64,000 nucleotides of DNA from Ulota crispa (taxonomy: Eukaryota; Streptophyta; Bryopsida; Orthotrichales; Orthotrichaceae). This document shows positions 46,831 through 58,850 of this stretch, piece after piece. The notes under the pieces were generated by a model. That model worked only from the letters and a program-made list of their open reading frames with translations. It was not told the origin of the DNA and searched no databases. The stretch's first letter is position 1. Each line of letters opens with the position of its first letter. Where the stretch lies: the NCBI GenBank assembly GCA_963920765.1, contig OY987252.1:4883966-4947965 (forward strand), given 5' to 3'. Both the position numbers and the translations under genes were made by a program.

Positions 46831-49315
46831 TTTTAAAAAACTCAAGGGAAAAAAAGGGCTTTTCAAGTACATCCTAATCTTCTTTGGCACTTATTTGTCA
46901 TTTTAAAGGCTCAAAAAGAATAATTTTGGGTCTCATAGTAATACCCAAATTAGCTCTAGCATTGCATGTTTGTGAAAAACTATATACTTTTCTTTTTGGA
47001 TCCTTTGTGTACTATACTAGAGCACATCAAAACTCCAAGTTTTCTAGATCATCCAAGGTCTTCTATTTTTAAAGGTCAAATGAGTAATTCTATTAGTTTA
47101 GGTTTATATGAGCTTGATCAAATATAGTAATGTTTACCAAGTAGGACAGGGGTTCTAAGAATTTAACTAGAACCCAAGAGGAACGAGAGAAGTCAAAAAA
47201 AGGGGAATCTTCTCAATCTGTAGTTAAGATTGTATAAAGAAGCACTAGTTTTGAGTTGTATACTAAACACGTGATTAAGATCTTGTGCCATATCAATAAG
47301 GCCTCAAGGCCAAAACCAAGCTTTGTGTGTCTTGGTTAAAATACTATATCTAAAAAATATATCAAAAATCGTATAAAGAACTTTTTTCAAGGGATTGACA
47401 ATAGAGTTTCAAGTCTTTCTAGCAACCTAGAGCTGCGCTATTATAGCAAAGTTTCAAAAATCAGCAAGGAAAGCAACAAACTTCCTATATTTCAAGTTTA
47501 GACATTCCCTCTTCATTGGCAAAATTGTGTACTTCCTATGATTGTTGTAATTCAATCTAAGAATACATGGTTTTTAGAATAAATCACAAGAGAGAGGACA
47601 AAAAGAAGAGATGTGTAGTATGAAGCTTGAGTTTGCCACTTTTACCAAGAGGTTTTGGACTTTTGGGCCTCACCTACGCCCATTCCAAGAACAAAACAAA
47701 CCAATGTTAAGTTAGTGAGATTGCACAAGATGTCTTTAGCCCAAAAACGCATGTTGTAGCTTTCTTAAGGCAAAAAATAGGAAAACAAAGCAACCATACT
47801 ATTTAATATAATATCTCATAAAATTACAAGAAGAACCTCTGTAGCGTTCTATATGGAGGCCATGTTTGTAAACTTGTCCGACAGCCTTTGAAAAGTTTTG
47901 ACTTGGCAATTGTGTTCCAAAAATTCTTATCTAGCCAGAGTTTTCAAAGCTGTGCTAGTGAGTGCAGACTAGACTTGCTACAAAAAAATGGATGCTGCAA
48001 CTTGCTAGCTTAGAGGCAAGTTAGTGATCAGTCATGTTCCGTGATGGATATTGTTGGAAGTGACAGTCACAGGTTGAACCTCTAGTTTTTTTTTAAAACC
48101 GCCCTAATTGGAGTAATTAGTGATAATTTTATCTCAAGATCCTCAAGTCCAATGTTGGCTAAGTAGTTGGTAGATTTTGAGCTCTAAAAAAGGTATTTTA
48201 CCCCAAAAAACTTGGGTGAATTAGATCACGGCCAAATCAAGCTCTTTGATATGACTTGTCATCTTGACGTTCTTTTGATATTGTGCTTTTGAGTACCCCA
48301 TATGACTCAAAGTCTTAAAAATTACTTTTATTGCCTAGGAGCTATAAGAAACTCATGTGGTCAATATTAGCAAATATATCTAAACACTTGTAGTTCTAAG
48401 TCTATATAAAGCTTGAGGTCAAACATATTATCTTAGGTACTTAGACTTAAACCAAGAGCCACTTTTTTTGATATGAGTACCAAACTAATGAACTTGGCAT
48501 ATCTCCCATGTGTGACAACTATAAGAGATCTCATTTTTTACTATATTGCAAAAAGTCAACGTCAAAGTATATGGAATAGTTCTAGAGTATAAGGCACATT
48601 TAATTATTATAGTATTTTTATTATTACTTTCTTATCAAGCTAAGGATTTGGAAAGATTGAAATCAAAATAAGCTACAAAGTTAGTCATGTTTCTTACACC
48701 TTTTGTCCCATTATAAAGCTCCAAATTAAAAAACTTCTCCATGAGGGATTAAATGAATTTTTAGTCATTATGCTAGTTACAAATGCATTCTAGAATCTAA
48801 ATGTCACCTGCCAAATATCTGCAAAATCTAAAGTTTTTATGTTGCCTTTTAAACACCCAAATTTCATGCAAAAAGTACCATATTTGTGCATAGTTTGTAA
48901 AGGCTATCGGCTCCTCATTATTTTAGTCTTTGTACTAATGACACGTGCGTTCTAGAATCAACGTAACACCTACCAAATATGTGCATAATCTCTAGCTTTG
49001 ATGTTGCCATTTGGGCAGAAAAATTCCATGCAAAAAGTACCATATTTGTACATGTTGCTAGCTCCTCATTATTGATGATTTTAAAATTAGTACCAACAAT
49101 TATACCTCATATGGGCAAGACCAAGCTTGTTAGGAGAGGAATGCTTTATTTGCTTAACTTGCGCCCATGAGATCATTGGACATGACAAACGCTTTTTCAA
49201 CAATAGAAATTAACAAAAAGAAGCTTTTTAATGAGACAAGAACTATGCCTAACTTGGAGCTTTATATTGGGACAGAAGGAGTATTTCCTATATAACAAGT
49301 ATCATGAAGCAACTA

Positions 49316-49715
49316 TACTAGAAGAAAACTTGCAATAAACAACTAGTCCACGGACGACGCTATTTGGTGAGCATAAGATGGTGAGCCGTGAGCAGGGAAT
49401 CAAGATTCTGTGAGTGGAATGGAGTTTCAATTCAAAATCAATGTAATAATTAAAAATACAACAAGTTTTACAAGAGATAGTAGTTAAAATGCACAATAAT
49501 AGTGTCCTACATATGCATTTGTAGGTAAAATTTTATTATTTTGACAAAAAATCCTTGCTCAAGGCTCACAGATCCCCGCTCATGAAATAGCATTTTCCAC
49601 TGGTCCACAACAACAACAATTGTCCTAAACCATTGTAATTGAGTCACGGTCTAGTTGTTTAGGACATTTGCAGTCATTGTGCACAAGTTGTTTAGGACAC
49701 TTATTTCTTCTAGTG
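49316..49715. mobile_element. CACTA-type MITE, CTA target duplication, carrying a nested MITE
   Basis: Ends are TACTAGAAGAAAACTT (left, first C changed to T) and, inverted, CACTAGAAGAAATAAGTG. Both continue into AAACAACT.GT. CTA flanks both sides (49,313-49,315; 49,716-49,718). The sibling units of the 2.2-kb repeat at 39,110 and 43,495 lack it at the same point, an independent empty site. A different element (49,359-49,591) is nested inside. Confidence 0.85.
49359..49591. mobile_element. MITE with GCTATTT.GTGAGC ends, copy 1
   Basis: Left end GCTATTTGGTGAGCATAAGA. The right end, inverted, reads GCTATTTCATGAGCGGGGAT. It is related to 60,520-60,760 (same end motif, GTGAGCC repeats, TAAAATTT core). 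No target duplication recognised. It is nested in a CACTA-type MITE. Confidence 0.75.
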
Positions 49716-49738
49716 CTACTTGTATAAAAATCTTGATA

Positions 49739-49766
49739 AATATATATATATATATATATGTATATA
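49739..49766. repeat. (TA)n microsatellite
   Basis: An AT dinucleotide run of about 11 repeats with one G interruption, immediately left of the 408-bp MITE. A shorter TA run follows that element's right end, consistent with insertion into a TA tract. Confidence 0.85.
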
Positions 49767-50174
49767 GGGAATTGCTAAAGCCACACCCAAAATTGCTAAC
49801 ACCACACCCCTATGAGCATGTAGTTTGAAAATTTAATGTTAGTTTTTTTTATTCTAGTGATCCATCATTCACTCAATCACAACATTACCACCTCCTTAAA
49901 AGAAAGAAGAACAAATATTTTTTTTTTGTCAAACTTCTATTGCACCACTGCTATTTCTTTTGTATATTTTTGCTTTAAGTAAATCAAAAGTCCTATAATT
50001 TTAGTATTGAATTCAAGCATCTCCAATTTTTTTTAATGCAATTTTAGAATGACAGAGGTGAAACATATCTTTTGATCTAAATCAAAAAATCAACTTGAAA
50101 TTCTCACTTTTTGTGCTCAAAGCACACCTTGGGGTGTGGCATTAGCAATTTTGGGTGTGGCTTTAGCAATTCCC
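49767..50174. mobile_element. MITE with 44-bp TIRs and TA target site
   Basis: Both ends read GGGAATTGCTAAAGCCACAC inward from the termini and stay inverted-identical for 44 bp with two differences. The TIR itself holds two copies of AATTGCTAA..CCACACCC. TA flanks both ends inside a (TA)n tract, suggesting a Tc1/mariner-like target choice. The interior is AT-rich and non-coding. Confidence 0.88.
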
Positions 50175-50368
50175 TATATATATATCTTACTAAATAGCCT
50201 TCTTAGATTCTCAAAGGGCTCTTTACAAAACCCAAAACAAGCACAAATAGGGCTCTTGGGTTCCAAATAGAGAGTCCTATAACACAACAACCAAATTTGT
50301 AAAATGTAAGAAAAAGAACTTGAATGAAAAAATAAAACAAAATAAAAAACAGTTGTTCATCTACAGCC

Positions 50369-51322
50369 TTATTGAGATCACTTTCAAAAAAAGCAGAAAC
50401 TACATGCAATAAAATATAGGGTCCATTATATTAATTTTGGGTAAAATTTGTAAAAATATTACATATAATATAGGGTGGTCTAGTAATGGAAAACATGATA
50501 CAAGAAATGATAGAATTATGTAAGCCATAGATGTAAAATAGCATAGAGAAAAAAGGTTAGTAGTGACTAGTGAGTACTTAGGGTATAGGGTGTAGGGTAT
50601 AGGGTTTGGGATCATGGGCTTTAGGGTTCATCCAACAAGAACAAGTACATTTTACTCTCCAAAATTTGTAGATGGATGGTTGTCACCAACTGCTTTGTCA
50701 TCATTGGAGGAGTGGGTATCCAATGATTTTAGTAGTACTTTATGGACCTGCCTTCATTGTAGTGGAGACGCTAATGGAAGTCTAAGTTGTTTAAAAAAAA
50801 ATTCCCACCTAGGTGCCTATGTATTGCATACTCCTAGGCAAACTTTTAATAACACATTTAGAGGGCACATGTTCCCATCCCTCACTGTGATTTTCAATAC
50901 AAATTATACTCTTCTACTGTTTCTTATGTTTCCATATGTATTACCAAGGCCTCTTCTAGCTCTTCTTTGCTTTTGGTTTCTTACGTTGAAATTATGTATA
51001 CGTCATTGCACAATGGCTCATAGTACTAGACATTTTCAAGATAGTACTAAACTTAGGAAACAAAATGCATATAACAAATAGAATGATTTACAAGGAAAAA
51101 TTGAGGTAGAAGGAAAATAAACGATTGTAAGTAATATAGGGTAGTTTAAATGAGCCCTTGGCAAAATTATAAGTATTGATACAGTGCACTTAATCACTAA
51201 AATTTACCTTTATTTTAAAAAATATCATGTCTTATAAATTTTTTGACAAGGTAAATAGCCCCCATTTAAATAGGTCATTATTGCAGGTGTATGCAAAATA
51301 TAAGAGGGAGTGATCTCCCCAA
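50369..51322. mobile_element. 954-bp insertion with 10-bp target duplication (MULE-like)
   Basis: ATCTACAGCC (50,359-50,368) and ATCTATAGCC (51,323-51,332) flank the block. It interrupts the inverted repeat whose uninterrupted version is at 45,235-45,260, which confirms the site. The ends share GAGATCACT in inverted orientation five bases in. A 9-10 bp duplication points to Mutator-like elements. It carries a 155-codon frame and a string of telomere-like GGGTATAGGG motifs. Confidence 0.75.
50614..51081 (+). CDS. Unrecognised 155-residue frame within the MULE-like insertion
   Basis: The frame starts MGFRVHPTRTSTFYSPKF, continues SPTALSSLEEWVSNDFSSTL, then a hydrophobic part (TLLLFLMFPYVLPRPLLALL) and a basic tail. 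Its length in AT-rich sequence is unusual. I recognise no domain and see no transposase motif, so it may be captured host sequence or chance. Upstream of the start lies the telomere-like motif string (50,575-50,635). Confidence 0.35.
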   Translation: MGFRVHPTRTSTFYSPKFVDGWLSPTALSSLEEWVSNDFSSTLWTCLHCSGDANGSLSCLKKNSHLGAYVLHTPRQTFNNTFRGHMFPSLTVIFNTNYTLLLFLMFPYVLPRPLLALLCFWFLTLKLCIRHCTMAHSTRHFQDSTKLRKQNAYNK

Positions 51323-51585
51323 ATCTATAGCCAATGAAAATGGGACTTTCAATTCTTCAAATTAAGATTTAGTTGAACCTCCATATACTCCATCTAGATT
51401 TTGAGTTGGTCCCTAAAAGCCACTACTCAATTATGCAAAACAACAAGATTGCTTCAAACACGTCCAATGTAAAAAAAAATTGTGTTGCAAAAGCATATGA
51501 AAACCAATGTTATTTAAGATTCTACACAATCTATCTTAGCATTTAATTGTCAAAATAATAATTGTTGAAATGAATTCCCTTTGAA

Positions 51586-52980
51586 TAATTACTACAAAAG
51601 TTATTAATAAAACATGGAGAAGCTCTTGCACCAATTGATATCATTTTTTTGATTGCAGTGTAATAGGTCATCTATTGTAGGAAACATGGTTTATGCTTAA
51701 AAATTTCATATCATTTTGAATTGAGAAACACATTCTAAATATCTAGAATGAAAGGCTAGCTTTTAAGCAATTTCTCACATAGAGCCATTATTTCTCTAGT
51801 TTTTATCTTGTACATATAAATAATCATTCAAAATGTGAATGATGGAGGTTTAGCTTTTAGCTAGCTTTAGAAGAGGAAAAAAGAAAAGGGAAAAATCATT
51901 TGGTCAAAAATTGTGGTTTTGAAAATTTTGATTAACATGAGGCCATTTTTAATAAAATTGAAGTAAAGGGTGGTAAGCAATAGTTCAGTGGCAGTATTTG
52001 TCATAGCATCATGAATTTCTCAAGATGTTTGGTTTTCAACTTTAATTCATTCTTCACTTAATCATACTATGGCCATGCCAAATGCCCTTTCTAGTTTTTA
52101 AAATGCCTCAAAATGTCTCCAAAGTTTTAAAAAGTTAGCTTTATATTTATAATTTTTTTGGTATTTTTTAGTTTTTATAATCATTCTTGATCAAAAATAG
52201 TTTAGGAAACTTTGCATTCTTCTTATTTAATAAAGACTAAGAAGATATCTTAGCAAATTCAATGTGGTAAATTAACATAAAAATGGAATCATAGTCAATT
52301 TAATGTTTTGAATGATTTTGCAAGTTTTTTTGGATTTGAAGCTTTTCACCAAAAAAAGTTTCTTAATTATATATTTGTTCAAAAATTGTTTGAGAGTATT
52401 TTTAATATGGTGAAGGAAATATTATATCAACATTCAAAAGTATCAAAGAGGTGATTAAAAGTGTACCTCCATTGTGAAATTTGAGATATAGATTCAAATC
52501 TCAATTTATTGGAATTATAACAGTTACTTCACCGCTATTATCATAAACTTGTATCTACAAAATTTAAATGTGTTCAAAATTAGAAATTAAAAATGAAAGA
52601 TTTTGGATTCATTTGAATTGAGAATACAACAAAAATACATTAATGGTACATGAAGGTTCATTATAAATCTATACTTGATTTTATTTTTTTGAAGTTGTTG
52701 ATGATGCAAGAAATCTTGTACTAGATTTCTTTTTTCTTTGTAAAGATAGGTTTGCATGTAATTTTGTATTATCTCGTTTTGGACCCTATACTTTGATTTT
52801 TTTTTGTAAAGCACCTTTCTATATGTGATTGCATCATATTTGTTGTCATCTTTTTGTCTATATATATCCATTTCATTTTTCATTCATCCAATATAATTTT
52901 CCATTCATTAATATCAATGGATGAATTTTAAACATTATCCAAAATTTCTATTCATGTACTGATTATTTATGCATATTTAC
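51586..52980. other. AT-rich stretch, nothing recognised
   Basis: Very AT-rich with only low-complexity lysine, asparagine and tyrosine frames. No repeat partner in the window was noticed and no terminal repeat was found. Confidence 0.5.
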
Positions 52981-52984
52981 AAAC

Positions 52985-55900
52985 GTGTACAATTCTCTAA
53001 AATATCATTTCCCATTTCCAAATTTTCATGAAAAATTTGCTCGTTGCTCAACTCTCATTGCTATTTGCTCACACTTTAGCAACCTTGTGCAAAGCTGCTC
53101 TTGTTCTCGCAATAACTTGAAATTTTTGGACTTCAAAAAATTATGTGTTGAATATGTGCAACATGTTCTACAATCCTTCAATGGAGATGTCTTGTTTGAG
53201 TTACCACTGACATCAGCTGTGCCTTCACTTTCTATTGGATTCATGAAATCCACTTCCTTTGGGTCAAGGGGATATTTATTAGAAGGCTTTGACCAAAGGT
53301 ACAATGCTCACAATTGGATCCATCTACATATAACAAACATAGCAAATGATTATGGTCTTAAGTTTTGTTTTGCAATGTGCGTAGGTCATCTTTTAAGTGA
53401 GAATGAACAACACTTTCAAATTTGGCAATTTTAGACATTCAATGAAATAAAGTGCGAAGGGTCATCACCATACGTTTCATTATTGGTTACAAATCCCCAC
53501 TCAAGTTAAACATTGTTTGTCAAATTTGCAAAGTACCTCCATCTTGCAAGTACAAATGTCTTTGTAGATTTTATAAAAGGTTGACTATAACTGGTTCAAC
53601 TAATGCTTATATTCATGTGGTTGTTTACAAATATCCTTTGAATATAGGTATTAGTTAAGAAGTTGTGAACAAACTATGGATCTAATAGGACAGCAAGTTT
53701 ACGGACGTCATACGGCTAAGAACTTAGTCATCAACCTAGGTGCTACTAAGGATTTCTTTGCAAATAGGTTACTATATCTAGAGAGATACAAGGATGAATG
53801 GATGTCACTGCAAGGAGCCGCTTTAGAGTCAGCCATGAATGAGTTCTGCATTTTTAGCTTACTAAGTACTTGGAATAAAATATCTATTTATTGCATTGAC
53901 ACCAATGGTGGACCCATTGACAACATCATGTCATTAAAACTAAGAAGCATGTACTTGTATATACAAGATAGTATCTTCTTTAGTCTATGAAAAAAGAAAG
54001 TTTCTTTGTTTAAAATGTCTGAAGACAAACTTGGGAGTGGGATTGACTTAGTGAAGCAAATGCCCTCTATTGGGGATCTAGAGAACTCTTGGTGCATGTT
54101 TGATCATGTGAAGAGAGTGAAAAAGTAGACGTCTATGGTGGATTAGTGGCCCATGTGTGTGATGCAAAGTATTGTTGTATTATGATAATATGCATTTGTG
54201 ATATGATGAGTGAGGATGCCAAAGTTTAGGAGCAAATGTGGAGGTTGCTTATTGCTGTAATGGCTTGCAACAAACTTCCTTCAACAAATTTAAATAATTT
54301 TATGACAGATAATGCAATAGCAAATTGGCATGATGTTTGAGTTGTATATGGAAGCAATGACAAACTAGAACCTATGCAAGTCCAATAGTGATCTTGTCTA
54401 TTTCACTAGACAATATCACTAAATAGGCACACAAAGAAACTTATTTGCTCAGAGTTTGCATAGAACGTGTTATTCATTAAATCGGAAAAAAGCACTATCC
54501 CAATATCTATTTTGGGAATACTAAATCTTGCATTTGTGAGAAATTTTTTGGTGATTTGAAGTGAGTTTTTATATATTTCATGTAAGGTATTTCTTTATTG
54601 ATGTAAAGTCTTGAAGAAATCATCCTATTATTCACTCCAAGTCACTTTTAAACTTTCAAAAATGAAAGTTTCAAAAGTCCCAATAATTAAGCTCTTTTCC
54701 AGTTTAATGCATAACGCATTATAGACTCATAAAAAATTGTGCAAGTAGTACAAGGATTAGAAGTCCATGATTGAAGCAAAGGAGCAATCACTACAAGAAA
54801 AAGGGCCATTTTTGACTAAGGATTTTGACTACAAAAAAGACTAAGTTGACTAAACTTTTGTGACTAGTATTTGTGACCACATGTAGTCATAAATAATTAT
54901 TTTATGATTGAATAATTTCATTTCATCACAAATAATTGAATTTATGACCACGTGTAGTCATAAATTAAATTATTTATGACTACATGTGGTCATAAATACT
55001 AGTCACAAAAGTGTAGTTGTCTTAGTGTTTTGGTAGTCAAAATCCTTAGTCAAAAATGGCCCTATTTCTTGTAGTGGATACATTGGTATCAAAAGATGGT
55101 GGTTGTCATCACACAGTGCATTTAAGGAATCTTTAAGAGAGTTGGATGATTGGCAGGGCTTCTAACACTTTTGCTATTGTCAATGGAGAGGATTTCTTAA
55201 ACTGGTATGTACAATCTTCACTATCTGCTTATTCTTTAAGAAACTATAAATTATAGGGTTTCAAACTAATAACGCATTTATTATTATTTTTCAAAAACTT
55301 AATTATTGGATTTCAAATGATTATGCTCATAAATAAAATGCTAGAGCAAACTTTGAACTTTAAAATAAAATTGCTCTTAAGGCATTTAAAATCCAAAGTC
55401 CCTAAATTCATGATATGTTAGGATTTTCTAACAAACAGGGTATATTCTCAATTCATGAAACTAGAGATTTTGTATCCAAAATCCCTAAAATCATGATATG
55501 ATGGGGTCTTTTGAAAAGCAAAGTATATTGTCAATTCTTGTATTTAAAGATATTGGATCTAAAATCCCTCACACAACAATATGATTTGGTCATTTTTTAA
55601 TTTGACCAGTTGTGTCATTTATTGATTTAGAAATTTTTGATTGAAAATCCCTCTTGTGTAGTAGAATAGTAGAATGTTATATCAACTCGGATTGCCGCAT
55701 CATTTATTGAGATTAAGAGATCTGCACTCATAAAACCTATACAACTAAATTGCAAGGACATGTACAACTTTTATATGCTACCAAAGTGTCTTTAGTACAT
55801 CACTAAATTAACTTTGAAATTGTTTAAATAGCTATATGTTAAATTAAACTAACCTCTTTAATGGCATTAAGTATATGACTATACATATCAATAATTTCAT

Positions 55901-57545
55901 TAACCATATTTAAGCATCTTGGATCCAAAATGCCTAGATGATTAACTTTTAATATACTTATTTTTTTGAGAAGCCATAAAATGGCATATTTCATAGGAAA
56001 TGATAAATTTCTTGAGGTTGCAGTGACATATTTGTCTTGTAATATACTGCAAGAAATAAATGATGAGGAGCTTGCTGAAATTCCCACTTGCAACTTGGCA
56101 AGAGACAATCCATAATAAATGGCAACAGATGTTTGGAAAGCAAAAAATCTGCTTTTTTGTCAATGCAACAACAAATGATATGATGTGGTCTATGTAACAA
56201 TCCACAAACTATTGAGGCGTATCTAAAAGGTTGTGCTTCTAGAAAATGACTAAATATGAACAAGCTACAATTGCGTGCAACAAAGAGAACAAAAAATCAT
56301 GCAAAATTTGCTGCAGCACTTGGAAAACAATCAAATGCACAGTAATTTGATACACAAATCCCTCACTTGGAAGGTTAAGAGGTTTTGGCTTTTCAAAACA
56401 AAAACGTAATATGCCATCAGGCTCAAATGGCATCTTCCACCATTATGATTCAGAGAACTATTGGCTTCTACAAGTGAAATTTTTATTTATTAAGGCACAC
56501 ATAGTTTGTGATACATCAATGCCAACTGTAGTGGAAGAAGGTCAACCAAGTTCCATACTTCTCTATGCTATAAAAATACACAAATCATTTTGCAATTCAA
56601 AGCAGTGGCATATTGCAAAATGTTTTCAAATAGGAAAAACATGTCATAGAGTTTAAAGAGGATAGAAGAAGAAGTGTGGCGCAAAAGTTAATAAAATGAA
56701 TAAGACCAAAACTCTAGCACCAACTTATAATGGGCACATAATTGAATGGAGAACCAAGGCAATCATTAACTTTGACTTCTGATTTTGTTTGGACAATTTT
56801 ATATGGTGTGTAGGTGGATCTAAAGTGAAGTGGATTCTTGATAATCCTTTTATGCCTACTATATGGCCCATTGTTGTTGGAGCACTTCTCACAAAGTTAG
56901 AGTTTTTTACTTTGGAAGATAGAAGATTTCAACTAGAGACTAGACTTGAAGAACCACCATTGAAGCAATTGTTTTGTGATAGCATTAATCCTGAACCTGC
57001 AAGTAATCATGACCAAGTTCTTATGGGTCAAAATTGTGCATTTCCAAGTGGCAATATTTACTCCACCAAAAAACTTGGACAAATTATTAAACGTAATCCC
57101 TTAATGGGGCACCAAAACAAATGGGAAACAACTCAAAACCTGAATGCAAATGTTGAATCTGTCATGATTATCCCTTACCTTGGTTATAGTAGGATAATTT
57201 TATTACAAACAGGTATTGTTCTGTCTTAGAAACCATACCAAATCACAATTTCAGATTTTTCAGCATGTACATGCAAAGATTTCATTAGTATGAATTCTTT
57301 TTCTTTAGTGAAAAGAAAATCCTTGGTGAATTGCAAGCACTTGTATTATGTTTTTAGATATATTTGCAATTCAAAGCTTGAAGATAAAAAATTCATACAT
57401 GCATCAAGCTTTAGTTTCAATAAGGTGAAGCATCTTTTTGACAACACCAATATGTAGGCAACAAATGTAATTTGCTATAAGCAATTGAACATACATACGT
57501 TGTTTGGTTAGGTGTGCAGTATATTATGCATATATATTATGCCAC
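52985..57545 (+). pseudogene. MULE transposase with C-terminal SWIM finger, copy 1
   Basis: Plus-strand pieces in order: an N-terminal block (52,985-53,434); a zinc-finger-like block at about 53,452-53,655 (CQICKVPPSCKYKC, then IHVVVYKYPLNIG, the MULE N-terminal GVHNHP-like motif); 53,676-53,990; VYGGLVAHVCDAK to MTDNAIANWHDV at about 54,135-54,340, where the central DDE Asp is expected; and 56,789-57,480. The last part has FQLETRLEEPPLKQL, MIIPYLGYSRIIL, then the SWIM pattern CTCKDF ... NCKHLYYVFRYIC (CxC...CxH). Many stops and frame changes break it, and a CACTA-type MITE at 54,789-55,076 lies inside. I have seen this architecture in SWIM-containing transposase-like proteins of mosses and other non-flowering plants. 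Confidence 0.7.
54789..55076. mobile_element. CACTA-type MITE, 288 bp, inside MULE copy 1
   Basis: Left end CACTACAAGAAAAAGGGCCA, then TTTTTGACTAAGGATTTTGA. The right end is the inverse, ending TTTCTTGTAGTG. Inverted pairing covers over 100 bp, and the centre is a second palindrome built on TTATGAC.ACATGTGGTCATAA. Flanks AAT and GAT are only partly alike. CACTACAAGAAAA is the classic plant CACTA terminus. Confidence 0.9.
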
Positions 57546-58128
57546 ATTTTCAATAGGATGTGTTAGCATTTAACACTTGCACTGCAAGTTTCATTTAAGT
57601 TTTGGGTTATTAGTTAATAGCCAAAGTGTAAAATCTTAAACATTGAAATAAATACCTATGAAAATCAAGTTATGGTTTATGCCAAAATAGTTTGTTTTGT
57701 ATATGCTTGTCAAATATTGACATGTGATACTAATCATGTATCCTTTATCATGTGCTACTTAACATCAATCATGAGGTTTGTTTGTTTTATTTTTAATGAC
57801 ACATATTTAAAGTGAGGGGAGTTGTTATCAAAACAAGTAAACCACATACTATTTTGTATGGATTTGATTACATAGAATCACTAACCCTAAACCCAAAAGA
57901 AAACCTCTACCAAGTTTTTGTACAATGAGCTAAAAGAATATTCTAAATTATAGTATTATAAAATGAAGGTGATAGCTTTTAAAATCCTATTAGTAATAGA
58001 AACACAAATGAGGACTCTTATATTTGTTTTTCAGCATGCATTACACTTTCTACACACCTAAACCCTCCTAAACTACCTTAAAAGCTCCTCTCTGCCATGA
58101 GTTGCTTCACTATGTGATTTCTATTAAT
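57546..58128. other. AT-rich spacer
   Basis: No frame or repeat was recognised in this stretch. The sequence GTTTAAG/TGCTAACATTT context near 57,560-57,680 recurs inverted at 62,640-62,740, so the MULE copies share flanking or 3'-terminal sequence to about 57,700. Confidence 0.45.
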
Positions 58129-58850
58129 GGGTAGTTGCAAGAATGACCTGCCAATTTTGTCTCAAACAACCATAGTATTGGTAGTACTGTGAGCTTTTGA
58201 AATAATTTTTTAAAAATAAAATAAAATATGGACAATTTGTAAAGCTTTTAAAATAGCATACTTGTGAAAATTCAAACCTAGAAAAAAAAATTCTAAAAGT
58301 TATGCACAAATATAGAGGGACAAAACTTACCAAGAAAAAGGACAATTTGCTTTTTGCTTTTTAGAAAATAGTAAAAAACTCAAAAAAATAAAATTAAAAA
58401 TGACCATATTTGATCTCTCTCATTGGCTTGAATTGATGCAAGTGTTTTTTGGAGGAAGGTTTTTGTATTTCACCAATTGAGGGAGAAAGGATGCTCACTT
58501 TGAGACAATGTGCAGGGCATAGTTTTTTGAGTTTAGCAAAATAGGTCAATAGATCTGTGTAATGATGCCTCCTAAACCACTTCCCTAATTTGTGGCTTTG
58601 GATTTGCTTTTTTGGACCCAAAATAGTACTGAAAACCACCAAAACCATGATGATAGACATGCAATTGGATTCCACTTAAAAATAGTAATTTTTTTTTTAA
58701 TGAAAAAAAATCATGGAATGTCAATAGCTTTCATGTACATCTTACTTTGAAATTTCAAGTCAAAATGACTAATACCGCAAAAGATAGGATCCAAAAACCA
58801 CCTGCAGGAGGTGAAGGGGACAGAAAGGACATGTCATTCTTGCAATCACC
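58129..58850 (-). mobile_element. Non-autonomous TIR element, copy 3 (722 bp)
   Basis: Inverted copy of the family at 25,915 and 27,812: it ends CTTGCAATCACC and starts GGGTAGTTGCAAGAATG. TTAAT occurs directly on both sides (58,124-58,128 and 58,851-58,855), a possible 5-bp target duplication not seen at the other copies. It is the most diverged of the three by eye. Confidence 0.78.

Larger units (their letters stand above)
37970..49760 (+). repeat. Degenerate large tandem repeat, unit about 2.2 kb, four partial units
   Basis: Landmarks recur in order. Landmark 1, TTTTGGTAC then GGCACTT..TGTC and TTAAAGGCTCAAAA, is at 39,165, 41,309 and 46,862. Landmark 2, GGGCCTCACCTGTGCCCAT, AAGAACAAAACAA, TTAGT.A..ATGCAC, AGCCCA, is at 40,160, 42,475 and 47,665, with a partial copy at 37,985. 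Landmark 3, CTTGTATA.AAATCTTGA, is at 39,118, 43,498 and 49,718. The third full unit is interrupted by later insertions. Units are strongly diverged and show no coding frames. It may be an old satellite or tandemly duplicated transposon sequence. Confidence 0.6.

Noticed and set aside
58394-58675. 93-codon minus-strand frame
   Set aside because: It is internal to copy 3 of the 740-bp element, and the other two copies show no matching open frame.
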